From the NCBI GenBank assembly GCA_017545365.1, contig JAFWOP010000037.1, positions 21,590 to 85,589 on the forward strand: a DNA stretch of 64,000 bases. Reading direction: 5' to 3'. Below, in pieces: positions 62,183-64,000 of this stretch. Under the pieces are notes generated by a model, which had not been told where the DNA came from, searched no databases, and saw only the letters and a program-made list of their open reading frames with translations. The DNA comes from Bacteroidales bacterium (GTDB taxonomy: Bacteria; Bacteroidota; Bacteroidia; Bacteroidales; P3). The translations under genes were made by a program, and so were the position numbers. Each line of letters starts with the position of its first letter. Position 1 is the first letter of the stretch.

Positions 62183-62929
62183 ATGAAAAAAACACACCTA
62201 ATACCCCTACTTGCTCTCATCATCACCCTCGCAGCCTGCACGGGCAAGAACGGGATAGTCATCGAAGGCACCCTCGAAAACGGTGCCGGCAAAGTAATCT
62301 ATATCGAAGAGATGACCCCCGACTCGCGCCTATTCATCGACTCCATCACCCTCGACAGCAAAGGCCGTTTCCGCTTCAAATACGACATGCCCTACAAGAC
62401 TTTCTACAACCTGCACGTCAGCGAAAACGACTACGTGGTGCTGCTGCCCGACTTCGGCGAAACGATAGAGGTTTCGGGCAACTACAACGGCCTGTCGCAA
62501 AGCTACTCCCTCCGAGGGGGGCACGACTCGCAACTGCTGTGGCAGCTGCAGGACTACTCCAACCAAGGAGCCGAGGTGCTCAGCGACATCGTGGCCACCG
62601 ACAGCAAGAACCGCCAGCTGCTGGCCGACGGCGACATGAGCCAGCAAGAATACGACCACGAACGCGAAGTCACCGACTCCATCTACCTCGCCACCTTCGC
62701 CGAGCAGCAGCAATACGTCGTCCATTTCATCGAGGACAACCTAGGCAACCTCTCCACCCTCATCGCGCTCTACAAGCCCTTCAACAACCGCCCCCTTATC
62801 AACCCCGCCGACAGCTTCGAATTCTACGAAGCCGTCCTCGAAGGCCTGCAGGAGACGATGCCCGACAACCCCCACACGCTCCATTTCAAGAACATGGTCG
62901 AACGCACCCGCTTCCAGTATGTCCAATAA
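62183..62929 (+). CDS. DUF4369 lipoprotein
   Basis: 248 aa. Lipobox LAAC (Cys 19). The N-terminal 30-130 region matches DUF4369 (IVIEGTLENGAGKVIYIEEMTPDSRLFIDSITLDSKGRFRFKYDMPYKTFYNLHVSENDYVVLLPDFGETIEVSGNY). The rest is helical (LQDYSNQGAEVLSDIVATDSKNRQL; NLSTLIALYKPFNNRPLI). In many Bacteroidetes this region precedes a thioredoxin-like domain; here the protein stops before one. It overlaps lpxH by 11 nt. Confidence 0.85.
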   Translation: MKKTHLIPLLALIITLAACTGKNGIVIEGTLENGAGKVIYIEEMTPDSRLFIDSITLDSKGRFRFKYDMPYKTFYNLHVSENDYVVLLPDFGETIEVSGNYNGLSQSYSLRGGHDSQLLWQLQDYSNQGAEVLSDIVATDSKNRQLLADGDMSQQEYDHEREVTDSIYLATFAEQQQYVVHFIEDNLGNLSTLIALYKPFNNRPLINPADSFEFYEAVLEGLQETMPDNPHTLHFKNMVERTRFQYVQ

Positions 62930-63683
62930 GAAACTCTACTTCGTCACCGACGCCCACCTGGGTGCCGGCGACGACTCGCCGGAGCGCGAACAGCAGCTCT
63001 GCCAACTGCTCGACCGCATGCGGGAGGATGCCGCCATGGTGGTGTTCCTCGGCGACATGTTCGACTTCTGGTTCACCTACCGCCACGTGGTGCCCAAGGG
63101 CCATGTGCGGCTGTTGGGGCGCATGGCCGAGCTGGCCGACGCGGGCGTGGAGCTGCACTTCTTCATCGGCAACCACGACATGTGGCTGTTCGACTACCTG
63201 AAGGAAGAGATGCACATCGTCATGCACGAAGACCCCTGTCTGCTGGAGTTCGACGGCCGCCGGTTCCTCGTCGGACACGGCGACGGGCTGGGCCACATCG
63301 ACCGCCGCTACGACCTCATCCGCCGCATCTTCCGCTGCCGCCTCAACCAACGCCTCTTCTCCCTCCTGCCCTCCGGCCTCACCTTCGGCATCGCCCATGC
63401 CTGGAGCTCCAGCAGCCGCAAAGGGCACATCAAGAAAAACCCCACAATATTCGAATATCAAGGCGACGACCGCGAAGGCATCGTCCTCTACTGCCGCGAG
63501 CGCCTCGCGCAGGAGCCCTTCGACTACTGCGTCTTCGGCCACCGCCACACCCCCCTGGTCCGCGACATCGCCGCCCCCGGAGGCCACTCCGCCACCTACG
63601 TCAACGTGGGCGACTGGCTGATGCACCGCAACTACGCCGTCTACGCCGACGGGCAGCTCCACCTACACGACCTTAAACCCTAA
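62919..63683 (+). CDS. lpxH: UDP-2,3-diacylglucosamine diphosphatase LpxH-like
   Basis: 254 aa calcineurin-like phosphoesterase cleaving UDP-2,3-diacylglucosamine to lipid X in lipid A synthesis. Metal-site motifs: TDAHLG (Asp11, His13), FLGDMFDFWF (Asp46), GNHDMW (84-89), VGHGDG and FGHRHTP. Length and the DFWFTYRHVVP segment fit LpxH of Bacteroidetes. It overlaps the lipoprotein gene by 11 nt, so translation is probably coupled. Confidence 0.92.
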   Translation: MSNKKLYFVTDAHLGAGDDSPEREQQLCQLLDRMREDAAMVVFLGDMFDFWFTYRHVVPKGHVRLLGRMAELADAGVELHFFIGNHDMWLFDYLKEEMHIVMHEDPCLLEFDGRRFLVGHGDGLGHIDRRYDLIRRIFRCRLNQRLFSLLPSGLTFGIAHAWSSSSRKGHIKKNPTIFEYQGDDREGIVLYCRERLAQEPFDYCVFGHRHTPLVRDIAAPGGHSATYVNVGDWLMHRNYAVYADGQLHLHDLKP

Positions 63684-64000
63684 TCGGCCATTACTTTTCC
63701 TTTGCCCTGCATTGTATCTATAACACCGAAATAAAACCAAATCAAAATCCGAACTAAAGCTAAATCAAATTGAATCCAAATCGCTGAATCACGACGAAAG
63801 CGGCACCCCTTTTTATTTCTTTAGATGTAAAGTTTAAAAGTTCGCTTCGCATAAAAGTTGACGCTCTAGTATAAAGTATGACTGATTTTTTCCAACCTTT
63901 CCCATTGTCGCGTCCCTCCGGGACGCTGAGTAGTAGGGTTTTCGTTGACCCCACACTGCGTTCCTTGTGTGGGGTTATTGAAATTCAGCATCTTCGATGC
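63684..64000. other. Gene-free end of window holding element R5
   Basis: 63684-63842 is AT-rich, with runs like AAATCAAA and no recognised feature. The rest is repeat element R5. Confidence 0.55.
63843..64000 (+). repeat. Multi-hairpin element, copy R5 (cut by window edge)
   Basis: Left end GCTTCGCATAAAAGTTGACG, CTCTAGTATAAAGTATGACTG and ATTTTTT matches the left end of R2. Then GCGTCCC-tcc-GGGACGC (63910-63926), CCCCACAC/GTGTGGGG (63949-63974) and GCATC-ttc-GATGC (63988-64000). The interior is the near-identical reverse complement of the R2 interior. Confidence 0.75.

Noticed and set aside
63760..63954. 64-codon reverse open frame at the window end
   Set aside because: It is mostly made of repeat element R5, and the corresponding frame in copy R2 is not preserved.

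Overview
The window looks like a chromosomal segment of a Bacteroidota (Bacteroidales-type) bacterium with a fairly GC-rich genome. Four observations support this. Nearly every convincing promoter has the Bacteroidetes -7 box TAnnTTTG, usually TATCTTTG. Several secreted proteins end in a type IX secretion (T9SS) type A sorting domain. Family-typical genes are present: gldB, a PorE-like OmpA protein, a fimbrillin-like lipoprotein, DUF1573, DUF349, DUF4369, and the nusB-DUF1573-yajC-ybbR-coaE order. Housekeeping genes are ordinary; no phage, integrase, transposase gene, CRISPR array, rRNA or tRNA was recognised.

Layout. 1-1003 (-): 5' part of dnaX. 1417-11978 (+): a giant GT84/GH94 beta-1,2-glucan synthase coupled to a PorE-like TPR/PD40/OmpA protein. 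12089-13933 (-): fimbrillin/FISUMP lipoprotein with a 54-residue leader ORF. 14580-17154 (-): a pair of secreted proteins, one with a T9SS tail. 17491-19113 (-): ybaK and an ATP-grasp gene. 19283-23239 (-): PepSY-like protein, lipoprotein, dihydroorotase and WG-repeat protein. 24015-25788 (+): YjbH-type outer-membrane pair. 26000-27821 (+): Cys/His-rich lipoprotein and glyA. 28543-34816 (-): coaE-ybbR-yajC-DUF1573-nusB-leuS. 35136-36273 (-): queF-yhhQ. 36616-39676 (+): a second copy of the secreted-protein pair. 40068-46584 (+): DUF349, gldB, LTA-synthase-like transferase, diacylglycerol-kinase-like protein, SUI1/YciH. 47163-49364 (-): NlpC/P60, DivIC, MltD-like. 49620-52221 (+): thioredoxin, DUF58, butyrate kinase. 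52544-60188 (+): two large T9SS cargo proteins. 60370-63683 (+): FKBP isomerase, a shortened chorismate synthase, DUF4369 lipoprotein, lpxH.

The genes mostly concern the cell envelope (glucan, lipid A, peptidoglycan, outer membrane, surface-secreted proteins), mixed with translation, cofactor and nucleotide genes. The most unusual content is in the gaps. (i) There is a family of multi-hairpin elements (about 23605, 28338, 46800, 52355 and 63843). Their hairpin stems differ between copies by paired, compensating changes, and two copies share a long terminal sequence. (ii) A second family of modular mini-repeat arrays (TTGAGAATTGAGAATT / TGCTGCCGC / CTAACCTCTAACC / CAATCAGACAATCAAACA) sits between genes, often just upstream of promoters. 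One module is read as codons of a signal peptide at about 57950. (iii) The T9SS cargo genes are compositional mosaics, with AT-rich passengers joined to GC-rich sorting domains. (iv) A two-gene cassette (secreted YFCG-motif protein plus T9SS-sorted partner) occurs twice and has left an orphan sorting-domain remnant at 28083-28328. All similarity statements are made by eye, without database searches.
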